Origin: Caulochytrium protostelioides
Taxonomy: Eukaryota > Chytridiomycota > Caulochytriomycetes > Caulochytriales > Caulochytriaceae
Direction: 5' to 3'
Length of the DNA: 64,000 bases
Assembly (NCBI GenBank): GCA_003615045.1
Contig: ML014137.1
Span: forward strand, 62,001-126,000
Every line of letters begins with the position of its first letter. Position 1 is the stretch's first letter. This document shows positions 39,819 to 48,388 of this stretch, in pieces. Below the pieces are notes generated by a model. That model was not told the origin of the DNA. It was given only the letters and a program-made list of their open reading frames with translations, and searched no databases. The translations under genes were made by a program, and so were the position numbers.

Positions 39819-40577
39819 ATGTCCTGCGCGCACGAGCACCATGGCCACGACGGCCACGACGGCCACGACGGCCACGACGGCCACGATCACGACGAGCATG
39901 CGCTTCCCGGCATGCAGGGCGATGAGCAGTCGCTCTGGAAGGTGGTGGACCATGACCACGTGACGGCACTCAATGCGGTCGCGCGCGGCGTCGCCGACCC
40001 CAACGCTGCCGGCGCCGTCCTCAAACCCTGGGACGAGCGGTTCGATGTCAGCGTCTGTCTCGAGAGCGACGCCGACGCGCAGCTGATCCTACAGATCCCC
40101 TTCACCGCCTCCGTGAAACTCAAAAGCGTGCTGATCAGCGGCGGGCCGGGCGGCGCCGCGCCGCGCCGCGTGCACCTGTTCGCCAACCGCTCGGATGTGG
40201 ACTTTGATACTGCCAACGGCATTCAGCCCGACCAGACGCTCGAGCTGATCGAAGAGCCCACCGGCGGCGGCGGCGGCAGCGCCTCGCAGAACGACGCCGC
40301 ATCGGCGCGGCGCGTGCGGCCGCTGCCGGAGTATGCCGTGAAGACCGCCGTGTTCCGCTCGCTCAAAACGCTGACCCTCTTTATCGACGCGAGCGTCGCG
40401 TCGGAAGCCAGTGGGGACGACGACGCGATCACGCGTCTCTTCTTTGTTGGGCTCAAGGGCGACTATCAGGCGTTTACGACCGATCCGATCATTTCCAGCT
40501 ATGAACTCGTCGCCAACCCGGCCGACCACCGCACCGCCGCTGGGCCTCACAGCGTTCATGCCGCGTTGGGCCAATAG
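39819..40577 (+). CDS. PITH-domain protein (PITHD1 family)
   Basis: Predicted 252-residue protein. The N-terminus (residues 1-27) is a His/Asp/Gly repeat coded by five 9-bp units (39843-39887), a plausible metal-binding tail; the family often starts with a short His-rich segment. The PITH domain covers about 30-245: SLWKVVDHDHVTALNAV, VLKPWDERFD, LILQIPFTASVKLKSVLISG, then FANRSDVDFDTANGIQPDQT LEL, and LFFVGLKGDYQAF near the end. This is the domain that binds the proteasome in the thioredoxin-like TXNL1. No thioredoxin fold precedes it here. Human PITHD1 is 211 residues; the excess is the His tail and a Gly/Ser/Ala insert near 150. The ATG at 39819 begins the typical MSCAHEH. Confidence 0.9.
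   Translation: MSCAHEHHGHDGHDGHDGHDGHDHDEHALPGMQGDEQSLWKVVDHDHVTALNAVARGVADPNAAGAVLKPWDERFDVSVCLESDADAQLILQIPFTASVKLKSVLISGGPGGAAPRRVHLFANRSDVDFDTANGIQPDQTLELIEEPTGGGGGSASQNDAASARRVRPLPEYAVKTAVFRSLKTLTLFIDASVASEASGDDDAITRLFFVGLKGDYQAFTTDPIISSYELVANPADHRTAAGPHSVHAALGQ
39843..39887 (+). repeat. 9-bp tandem repeat (ggccacgac) coding His-Gly-His-Asp tail
   Basis: Four exact copies of ggccacgac at 39843-39878 and one changed copy (ggccacgat, 39879-39887). In frame they give repeated Gly-His-Asp at the PITHD1-like N-terminus. Unit number is likely to vary between strains. Confidence 0.85.
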
Positions 40578-41092
40578 CCATGTGGCGCAGCAGCCTTGCC
40601 GCACGGCGTGGCGCAGCAGCCCCGCCGCTCGCCGCTCAACCGGGGGTTCCAGCAGAGGGGCGTGAGGGCCTCCGGACGCCAGACGCGATGCCCGCCGGCC
40701 GCGCCTCGGCGGCCAAGCGTCGGCCGCCGGCCGCGTGGCAGCCTTCGCGATGGGCTCACCGCCTGCGGCGTCACGACGGGACCGCCATGGCCACGTGCGC
40801 GGTCCGTGGGCCGTCCCGATCGCCGCGCCTTCACAAAACGAGGCGCGTTGGGGAGGGGCCGGGTTCGGTGGCGGTGACGGTGGAAACTCCGACACGGTGA
40901 CGGGTGGCTTGGAACGAGTCCGGTTTAGGCTTGGAGAAAACGACCGTGAGGTTGCCTGAATCCCGTCGTGCGAGACGCGCCTATCACGGCTCCTCCGCTC
41001 GCCTTCTGTTCCTTGCCACAAGCCTCGTGCTCCCGCGGCCTTACCGAGCTGCCCGTGCAGTTGATCGGCATTGCGCGTCGTCTTCGCCTGCC
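40578..41092. other. Region between PITHD1-like gene and EFM4
   Basis: About 515 bases without a supported gene. A 14-base direct repeat (gtggcgcagcagcc) occurs near 40582 and 40609. The distal part carries the EFM4 promoter and 5' UTR. Confidence 0.4.
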
Positions 41093-41992
41093 ATGGCTGA
41101 CGATGAGACGGGAGAGACCCTGACTTCGGTCTTGGGCACCAAAGAATAGTAACGTATCAGACCCTTGCTCGTTTCAGCGATCGCTTCTGTTCGCTGATAT
41201 CACGTGGGCCGCCATGAAGCTGGTCACCATCGCGTCGACTCACCGCGGTCCATCGATCCTGCACGCTGCAGTTGGGACAATCTGTATGATCGCTCGGAGC
41301 GGGCCTTTGACGAGTCGCGCGACCCGGGCGATGTCTGGTTCGGTGAGCAGGCTGGCAACAAAGTCGTGAAATGGATTCGCACCCATGTCCATGACCGCCA
41401 CCTGCCCATCCTCGATGTCGGCTGCGGCAATGGTCACATCCTGGTCGGTCTCGCGCGCCGCGGCTACGACCACCTCGTCGGCATCGACTATTCGGAGCCG
41501 TGTATCCGTCTCGCCGAGAAGGCCACGCTCGCGGCGCTCGCGGCTGGCCCTGACAGCGATGCCTCGAGCAACGACGACGACGACGACGACGGCAACGCGG
41601 CGTCGTTTCCGGCAACGCCGACCTTCCGCGTCGTGGATCTGCTGCAGCCGCCGCATTCAGAAATGAAGGCTCGCTTCGCCGTCGCCGTGGACAAGGGCAC
41701 CTTCGACGCCATCGCTCTGGGCGGCGACGCGCCCAAACAGGCCTACGTGCGCTGCCTCCCAGCCTTTATGCGTCCTTGCGCCACGGACCGCACCGAGACC
41801 GACGCCTCGCAGCGCGCGCTGCTCGTGCTCACCTCGTGCAACTGGACCGGCGAGCAGCTCGACGCCGTCTTCCACCCGGCAGGGTATACGACGGTCGGCT
41901 CGATCCCGCACCCGACCTTCCGCTTCGGCGGCGTTGTCGGGCAGACCGTCACGACCCGTATCTATGCATTCCCACCAACACCGCCTTCCTGA
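41093..41992 (+). CDS. EFM4: eEF1A lysine methyltransferase EFM4 / EEF1AKMT2 (METTL10), two exons
   Basis: Predicted 258-residue SAM-dependent methyltransferase for a lysine of translation elongation factor 1A, built from 41093-41148 and 41272-41992. Exon 1 codes MADDETGETLTSVLGTKE plus two bases. The intron (41149-41271, 123 bases) begins GTAACG and ends GCAG. Splicing joins 'ta' to 't' and gives LGTKEYWDNLYDRSERAF, matching the family consensus 'LGTKEYWD-x-x-Y'. Without the intron, exon 2 has no in-frame ATG and lacks GTKEY. Other family features: GDVWFGEQ, the SAM-binding ILDVGCGNGHILVGL, GIDYSEPCI, AVDKGTFDAIALGG (motif post II) and LVLTSCNWTGEQLDAVF. A small acidic insert (SSNDDDDDDGN) lies in the middle. 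It converges with the Sel1 gene, 143 bases apart. Confidence 0.88.
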
Positions 41993-42135
41993 TCATGCTT
42001 CCGGTTATGGCGACGTGGTCGGTCGGCCGCGTGATCCGTGATGGCGTATATATTTCGAAATTAGTTAGAGGCCGGCCGGTGCCTGGACGGGTCCGTCGAT
42101 CGACCATGACACAAAAAAAATACACAAGCCGGAGG

Positions 42136-44472
42136 CTAGGGCTTGATGCGATGCCGTTGGATGGGTTTCGACGGCCGCGCCGAGGGCGGATGGGTGTCAG
42201 GCCGGATCGTGCCATCAGGAATCAGATGGGCGACGGCGCGCGCATGCGATGGGTCGCGGATTAGGGCCCGCAACGCGGCATGGGCGCCCGTATGACCCTG
42301 CTTGGCCGCGCGCAGCAGGTACTGGCAAGCCATCACGGGGTCGCGCGCGATCGCGCCCGTGTGGCCCTTTGCGCCGCGCTGGTAGATCGTGCCCAGAAGA
42401 AAGGCGGCCTCCGCGTGGTTCTGCTGCAGCGCGAGCGTGAACCACTGCACCGCCTGGAAGACATCGGCCTCCAGCAAGTAGAGATAGCCGAGGTTGGCCA
42501 TCCCAGACGCGTGGCGCTGCTCCGCGGCGCGCGCGTAGTACGTCTTGGCGAGCAGCAGATCCTTCGCGAGGCCGAGCCCTTCCTCGTAGCAGATGCCGAG
42601 GTTGTTCTGGGCCGACGCCAGGCCGTGCTCCGCGGCGGCATGGAAGAGGCGTGCGGCTTCGCCGTAGTCGACGCCGACGCCGATGCCGCGGTAGTAGCAG
42701 GCGCCCAGCGCGTTCATGCCCGCGGGCGACGACCGCTCCGTCGCGGCGCGGTACCACCCGAGCGCCAGGTCGACTTGCGCCGCGCGGGCCTGGCCCTTCT
42801 CGAGAATCCCACCAAGCTCGACCATCGCGTCGACGTGGCCCTTGCGCGCGGCCTGCAGGTAGAGGTCAGACGCGACGAGGGCATTGGCGGGCATCCCTAT
42901 GCCGTTCAGATGGAGACGGCCGAGGTTGGCGAGAGCGTCGGGGCTGCCGCGCTGCGCGGCCTGCTTGTACCAGTCGTGGGCGGTGATCATGTCGCGACGG
43001 TGCCCGATCCCGAGCTCATACATGCGGCCGAGCTGGTTCATGGCCTCGGGCACGCCGCGTTTCGCGGCGGACTTGAAGCGACGGAACGCCACGTCAAGTT
43101 GCTGGGGCACGCCGTAGCCGAGCAGATACTTTTCGCCCTGCATATAGAGCTTCTGGCCGTCGTCAGGGGTCATGTCCTCAAAGTCATCGGCGCCCGTAGC
43201 GACGGCCAATTTGACCATGTTGGCATTCGTGCGCTGGACCCCGCGGCGTGATTCTTCGGAAAGCACGAGAGAGAGCTGCAGCAGCACTTGATCCAGGGCG
43301 GTGCGGCTCGTTTCATAGAGTTGCTGCACTTTCCTTCGCTTCACCGCATTCGATGTGAGCACGCGCGCAAACAAATGGTAGGTCTGCACCTTGTCGTGTA
43401 GGAGCCATAGCCGCTGGTAGAGCGTGTGCAACCAGTAACTCGCCGACCCGACGGGCAAGGGACTTTCCGACCCGTTCTGCACGGACGCCGCGTAGGGCAT
43501 CCCGAAATGCCGCTCCAGGTCGGCCCACCGCGCCTCAAAGAGCGCCCGCATCTCACTCAGCCCGGCGATCACGGCATCCAGGTCCTTGATCTTCCGGTGG
43601 ACATGGTGCGTCTTCACGAGGCTTTCCTCAATCAAGCTCATTATCTGGGGAATCCCGCCCGGCATCGCTGGCGGCGTCGCGGTCACGGCGGAGGGCGGGT
43701 ACGACGACGTGATGTAAGGCGACGCGGCGTCGGGGTCGGGGGTACCAGCACTCACAGGTGCCGACGTCGGCCGCGGCCGCGGCCGCGATCGCGACGGCGC
43801 GACGGCGGCTGGCCGCATCTCGAGCGCCGTGCGGCTCGGTGACCGCGACACCAGCGCGGAGGCCGGTGCCGCCACGGATGCTGATGCCAGCGACGAGGAC
43901 GCCTGCGAGCACGTGTGGCGTCGACGGTGGTGGTGGTGGTGACGGTGGTGGTGGCGGGCGTGATGCTGCGAGCTGTGAGGGATCGACCGGCGGTCGACCG
44001 ACGCGCTTCGGGGCCGTGCGGCGGAGGGCGAAGCGTGGGTGGCCAGCGGCCACGCCGCAGGGCGGGACGACCGAGGGCCTGCGGGCGCTGCGGGCGCCGC
44101 GGGACGCGCATCAGGCATCAAGGGCGATGCGACAAGCGTGGTCGCCGAGTAGGCTGCGGGGCTCGATGATGCTGCCGCGTGCGGCGCGGGAGATGCGGGA
44201 GACGCGGACGGGTCGCCTGCGGGCCCGGTGGGCATGGGTGGCTGCTGCCGTAGCGGGGGGCCGCGTGGCCCGCCCGTGACGACGTAGGCCGCGGGTTTAG
44301 CGGGCCTGATGGCCGCAGCGGGGTCAGTATGATTCGCCGTCTGGTGGGACGCATAGCTCGACGCGGCCGGGGCGGCCATCATGCCGGCGGCAAGAGGCTT
44401 CCATCCCAGCGGCGCAGCGGCCGGGCCCGCCGGCACGGCAGCGAGCGCCGGGGCTGCATAGCACGTGGCCAT
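42136..44472 (-). CDS. Sel1-repeat (TPR-like) protein
   Basis: Predicted 778-residue protein. Residues 1-~290 are Ala/Pro/Ser/His-rich and disordered. A helical segment follows (about 290-450: SLIEESLVKTHHVHRKIKDL, WADLERHFGMPY and a longer helical block). The C-terminal part (about 455-760) has seven or eight Sel1-like repeats: AMNQLGRMYELGIG, ALANLGRLHLNGIG, AMVELGGILEKG, GMNALGACYYRGIGVGV, AQNNLGICYEEGLGLAKD, GMANLGYLYLLEADV and AAFLLGTIYQRGAKG. Such repeats form scaffolds in fungal chitin-synthase activators (Skt5-like), HRD-complex Hrd3 and other adaptors. No signal peptide, membrane segment or CaaX box was seen, so the partner cannot be named. The frame opens at GTG 44496; the ATG at 44472 was chosen. 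Confidence 0.82.
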   Translation of the reverse strand: MATCYAAPALAAVPAGPAAAPLGWKPLAAGMMAAPAASSYASHQTANHTDPAAAIRPAKPAAYVVTGGPRGPPLRQQPPMPTGPAGDPSASPASPAPHAAASSSPAAYSATTLVASPLMPDARPAAPAAPAGPRSSRPAAWPLATHASPSAARPRSASVDRRSIPHSSQHHARHHHRHHHHHRRRHTCSQASSSLASASVAAPASALVSRSPSRTALEMRPAAVAPSRSRPRPRPTSAPVSAGTPDPDAASPYITSSYPPSAVTATPPAMPGGIPQIMSLIEESLVKTHHVHRKIKDLDAVIAGLSEMRALFEARWADLERHFGMPYAASVQNGSESPLPVGSASYWLHTLYQRLWLLHDKVQTYHLFARVLTSNAVKRRKVQQLYETSRTALDQVLLQLSLVLSEESRRGVQRTNANMVKLAVATGADDFEDMTPDDGQKLYMQGEKYLLGYGVPQQLDVAFRRFKSAAKRGVPEAMNQLGRMYELGIGHRRDMITAHDWYKQAAQRGSPDALANLGRLHLNGIGMPANALVASDLYLQAARKGHVDAMVELGGILEKGQARAAQVDLALGWYRAATERSSPAGMNALGACYYRGIGVGVDYGEAARLFHAAAEHGLASAQNNLGICYEEGLGLAKDLLLAKTYYARAAEQRHASGMANLGYLYLLEADVFQAVQWFTLALQQNHAEAAFLLGTIYQRGAKGHTGAIARDPVMACQYLLRAAKQGHTGAHAALRALIRDPSHARAVAHLIPDGTIRPDTHPPSARPSKPIQRHRIKP

Positions 44473-45143
44473 GATCGCGTCAGCCGCTCCTAGCACTCAC
44501 GGGGGTGGCACAAGCGACGGCGAGGAGAGAATGGCGGTATGGGCGGTATGGAATGCCAGGACGACCGAGCGAATCGGTGTCATGCGACGAGAAGGTGGGT
44601 CACGCTCTGTCAGTGCTCAACCAGCGCCGCGCTGATGGAACGGTGGATCGTGGATCACGTGGCGTCGCACGGGATGCCTCTCTTAGCCGTGGTTGTGGCG
44701 TGCACGTGCATGTGCGCGGAGGCGTGCGCGACCCGAACCATCCGAAAGCACACCAAGGAAACGAATGCGCGACGCACGCGGTTGGGTGAAAGCGGGTTGG
44801 CTGCCATCGCCTGCGCAAACGGCACCTTCTGGGGTGGGCGATCGTCGCCGGTCCCGAGCGATGCCGAGATCCCCGTCTCCGCCATAGCGCTCACGGAGCA
44901 TCACGCGCGTCTGTCGCCATGGAGGCCATGTCGACGCCCGCCAGGCGGCCTCCAGGAAGCCGGGCCGGGCGGCCGAGCGACCGATCGTCCTGACGCTCGT
45001 GCGAACGCAACGGACTCTTGGCCACCGTCTCCCGCTCAGGCCCTCGACACCCGAGCCCGTCGCGTCTTGTCGTGTCGGCGTTTCGCGTCGAGAGCGCCCT
45101 CACTTGGCGCGGCCGCCGCTGAAGACGAAGATGCCTAGGCCGC

Positions 45144-45316
45144 CGGCGGCGGCGGCGGCGGCGGCGGCAGCGACGGCGGCGGCCTATTCAGACGACGCCG
45201 CCGCGGTGGTGGAGAGGGGGAGGCGGCGGGGCGCCCCAGCGTAACTCCGCTCCCGGCCGTTGGCCGTGTCATGCCGATCGCGCTCGCCGCCGCCGCCGCC
45301 GCCGCTGCCGCCGCGA
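45144..45316. repeat. Opposed GGC and GCC trinucleotide tracts
   Basis: A mostly (GGC)n run at about 45144-45182 is followed ~105 bases later by a mostly (GCC)n run at about 45286-45316. The tracts are complementary, so the single strand could fold. They carry no supported coding frame. Confidence 0.6.
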
Positions 45317-45950
45317 TCGCCGTGCCACGGATCGGCACGCCGCACGGGCACCCGCCGGGTCGTGGCGCGGCCCGAGCCAGGCGGTTGTCATGGCCACGGG
45401 CTCCCGCGTCGTCGTGGGGCTCGGGTCACGCAGGACGATGCCGACGCGCGCGACGGACCCTGAGCCGTATCCGCGATCTGTCGGCTGCCCGCGCGTGCTT
45501 GGCGTCCCTCCAGGCGTCCAGCGGCGCGCGGCGGCCCCGCCCGCCGCGCGCGCAACCCGATGAGGTGAAGCGCGGATGTCTGCTCCAACGTGCTCAAACG
45601 GCCGCTCGCGCCCCAAAGTCCGACAGGGTCGGCGACGCCAGGCGCTCGCGATGACGGCGTCGACCCCCGGTCGACGGACCATGCATGAGCATGCATGCCA
45701 TGCGCATGTCGACGCGAGGAAGCGGCAGCCGACGGATGGCGCGGCGCCCTTGATCACGACGGCCGCAGGACCCGCCGGTCGTCGCCACGGGAGCCGTGCA
45801 TGCGTCATGCTGGATGGCAATGCTCGGCGATCTGGAAACGCCTCCCGGTGATCCGTCTCCTTCCGACGGTCTCCGCAGAGTTCCCGTTTCTGGCGGTCCC
45901 TTCTGGTGGACCTGAAACCAAGCGTCGCGTCAGTCGCATCGCTGTGGGAC

Positions 45951-45992
45951 CGCTCTTCAAGCAGCGCTCTTCAAGCAGCGCCCTTCAAGCAG
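45951..45992. repeat. Three tandem 14-bp repeats upstream of the 46029 gene
   Basis: cgctcttcaagcag at 45951-45964 and 45965-45978, then cgcccttcaagcag at 45979-45992. The array lies 37 bases before the ATG at 46029, in the probable promoter or 5' UTR. Confidence 0.85.
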
Positions 45993-46028
45993 CAGCATCG
46001 TCGCCGCCGACCTCGTGCGCCGTGCACG

Positions 46029-48281
46029 ATGGCGGCCGTCCCGCGGCTGGTCCCGCAGCGCCGCCGGTCGGACCACGGGACCCGCCGCCTCATCCAGGCC
46101 CGCAGCGCTCTCGAGCGCGACCTCGGCTGGAACGAGCCCCTCGCCGACGCCAGCGACCGGACGGTCGAGAACACGCTGTACCAGCTGCGCCACACGCCCC
46201 ACGTCCGGCTCCCGCCGACGCTCGCCATGATCACGCCCTCGCGGTCGGCCGCGGCGGTGCTCGAGACCGTCGACTCGGCCCTCGCCACGCCGCCACGCCG
46301 CCGCCACTCGCGCCACGGCGGCATGATCGCGGCTCTTGCCACGCCGTTACGCCACGCCGCGGCGGCCGCCCACCGCCAGAAGCACGGCAGCGGCAGCGGC
46401 GGCAGCAGCGGCGGATCGACCGACCCTGGCGTCGAGGCGCGCGCCGCAGCGACGCTCTACCCGACGCCGCAGGGTCCGCCCGCGACGCCGGGACGGACGC
46501 CCGGCACGGCGCTGCGGGTCGACGACGCCGACGTGTGCTACGAAGCGGTCGTGATCGGCGTCTCGGCCACCCAGGACGCCGCCGAGAGCCATCGGGGCGG
46601 CAAGTGGCTGGGCGCGGGCGCGCCGCCGCGCCGCCGCCGCATGCTCTGCGGGCTGTGGACGCGCAAGTCGGCCGTCCGGCTTCAGATCACGTCGCGGGAC
46701 GTCCGCGAGTGGCGACTGCCTGACGCGACGATCGAGGCCGGCTCGGGCGCCGCGCGGCTGCTGTCGTATCTGCCGATCCACTATGCGCTGTTCACCGTGC
46801 AGGAATCGCGCCCGGGCGGGCGATGCCGCTTCGTCATCGCGGACGCGCGGTCCCGGCAGCCGTCGGGCGCGTCGCTCGCGTCGCCCGCATCAGGCATCGC
46901 CGCGCCGCGCGGCGCTGAAACCAGCGCGCCGCGCATCTACGAGGTGGCCGACCGGCCGGCCATGGCCCAGATCTATGACCAGCTGCAGCAGGCGCGCGCG
47001 CAGATCCTCATCCGAGGCCTCCGGCCCGAGACGCTGCGGCTCGCCGTGCCGCCCGTCGCGTCGCCCATCGCGCCCATGGCCGAGGCCGTGTCCCCGCAGG
47101 ACGAGGGCGCCCGGGTCCACCACGCCCGGCGGCGACGGTCGTCCCCGCCGCTCTCGTCGGCCGCCTTTTCGGAGGACGCCGATGCCGACCAAGCGGACGA
47201 CGACGATCCGCCTCCGGCGGGCGAGGCCCCCGACGCCTGTGAACGCGCCGGCGCCTGTGAACGTGGCCGCGAGGGGCGGAGGGACCGCGCGATGGACGCC
47301 GGGATCGCCACGGCCTCGCGCCGAACCGCGGCGCCGGCCGCCGCCGATCCGGGGTACGACCCTCGCCTCACGCCCGACGCCGAGGCATCGAGCGAGGCCG
47401 ACGGGGGCCCTGCCGTGAAGGCGGCGACGGCGCACCACGGCGTCATCATCCCCCTCGTGGCGCTGCCCGGTCCGCCGGGGCCCCCGGCCGGCCCGCGGGG
47501 TCGTCAGCCCTTGACCCCGCCAGCCGAGGTGGCGCCCGCGGCCGAAGCCACGTGGCCGCGGGCGGAGCCGCGCAGCGAGCAGCGACCCTTCCGAGCTGAC
47601 GCGGCGGTGGTCGGCCCGTCGCGAGCCGAGACGACGCCGCTCCGCGGGCGTCTCGCGGCGTCGGCATCCTCTGGGCACACGCCGGCGACGACGGCCACGA
47701 CGCCGACCGACGCGCCAGCGCTCCGGCGCGTGGCGACGCCGCCCGTGGCGACCGGCGCCGCCACGACGGCGCTCGCCTGGCCCGCGACGACCCGCGTTCT
47801 CGCCGAAACGCAGGGCGCGCTGCAGCAGACGCGGGCCGCGCTCGCGCAGGTCCGCGCGCACGTGGTCGACTCGCTCGAGCGGCTCGACCACATGCGGCTC
47901 GAGACGGCGGCGCTGCGGGACCGTGTCCCGAGCGCGGCGGCGGCCGCCACGGCTGCAGGCAACGGGTTCGACGCCGTGACGGCGCGCGCGCTAGCGCAGT
48001 GCCAGGCCACGGTCCAGTCGTCCGCGGTGGCGGCGGCGGCGGCGATGGCGGCCGCCACGCCGCGGGCGACGGAGGACCGGTCCGCCGCACCGACCACGAC
48101 GGCCTCGTCGCCTGCGAGCGTCATACGCCGAAGGACGCGCCACGACGGTGTGCCGCCCAAGCCCGCGGCGCCGGTCGCGGGCTCGCGCATCGCGGCCTCC
48201 ACGGCCCGGGCCCACGTCGCCGACGGGCCCGGCGTCCTTCCTGCGGATCCGACCGGTCATTCGCTGGAGGACATCCTTTGA
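46029..48281 (+). CDS. Large protein of unknown function with C-terminal coiled coil
   Basis: Predicted 750-residue protein, not recognised. It starts MAAVPRLVPQRRRSDHGTRR with a basic helical segment ('RLIQARSALERDLGWNEPL'). Residues about 165-265 look most ordered: GLWTRKSAVRLQITSRDVRE, LLSYLPIHYALFTVQES and FVIADARS could be a small beta-rich domain, followed by a helix (MAQIYDQLQQARAQILIRGL). Residues ~300-580 are Ala/Pro/Arg-rich and low-complexity. A heptad-like segment near 595-640 (LAETQGALQQTRAALAQVRA, then VVDSLERLDHMRLETAALRD) suggests a coiled coil. No signal or membrane segment. The strong third-position GC and the ordered patches support a real gene. The frame opens at GTG 45906; the ATG at 46029 was used. 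Confidence 0.6.
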   Translation: MAAVPRLVPQRRRSDHGTRRLIQARSALERDLGWNEPLADASDRTVENTLYQLRHTPHVRLPPTLAMITPSRSAAAVLETVDSALATPPRRRHSRHGGMIAALATPLRHAAAAAHRQKHGSGSGGSSGGSTDPGVEARAAATLYPTPQGPPATPGRTPGTALRVDDADVCYEAVVIGVSATQDAAESHRGGKWLGAGAPPRRRRMLCGLWTRKSAVRLQITSRDVREWRLPDATIEAGSGAARLLSYLPIHYALFTVQESRPGGRCRFVIADARSRQPSGASLASPASGIAAPRGAETSAPRIYEVADRPAMAQIYDQLQQARAQILIRGLRPETLRLAVPPVASPIAPMAEAVSPQDEGARVHHARRRRSSPPLSSAAFSEDADADQADDDDPPPAGEAPDACERAGACERGREGRRDRAMDAGIATASRRTAAPAAADPGYDPRLTPDAEASSEADGGPAVKAATAHHGVIIPLVALPGPPGPPAGPRGRQPLTPPAEVAPAAEATWPRAEPRSEQRPFRADAAVVGPSRAETTPLRGRLAASASSGHTPATTATTPTDAPALRRVATPPVATGAATTALAWPATTRVLAETQGALQQTRAALAQVRAHVVDSLERLDHMRLETAALRDRVPSAAAAATAAGNGFDAVTARALAQCQATVQSSAVAAAAAMAAATPRATEDRSAAPTTTASSPASVIRRRTRHDGVPPKPAAPVAGSRIAASTARAHVADGPGVLPADPTGHSLEDIL

Positions 48282-48388
48282 ATCGATGACCTCGGGTGCC
48301 CGGTGCTGGCCACCGTGCACGTTGGTTGACTGTCGCGCGCCATGGACGTCGTATTGAACATAGAGAGTATAGAGGACCTGTTGTCGTA

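Larger units (their letters stand above)
44473..46028. other. Divergent intergenic region with GC-rich simple repeats
   Basis: No gene supported in 1.55 kb. It contains a GGC-repeat tract at about 45144-45182 and a complementary GCC-repeat tract at about 45286-45316, which could pair into a long hairpin, and a threefold 14-bp repeat at 45951-45992. It likely holds the promoters of the divergent Sel1 and unknown 750-residue genes. Confidence 0.4.
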
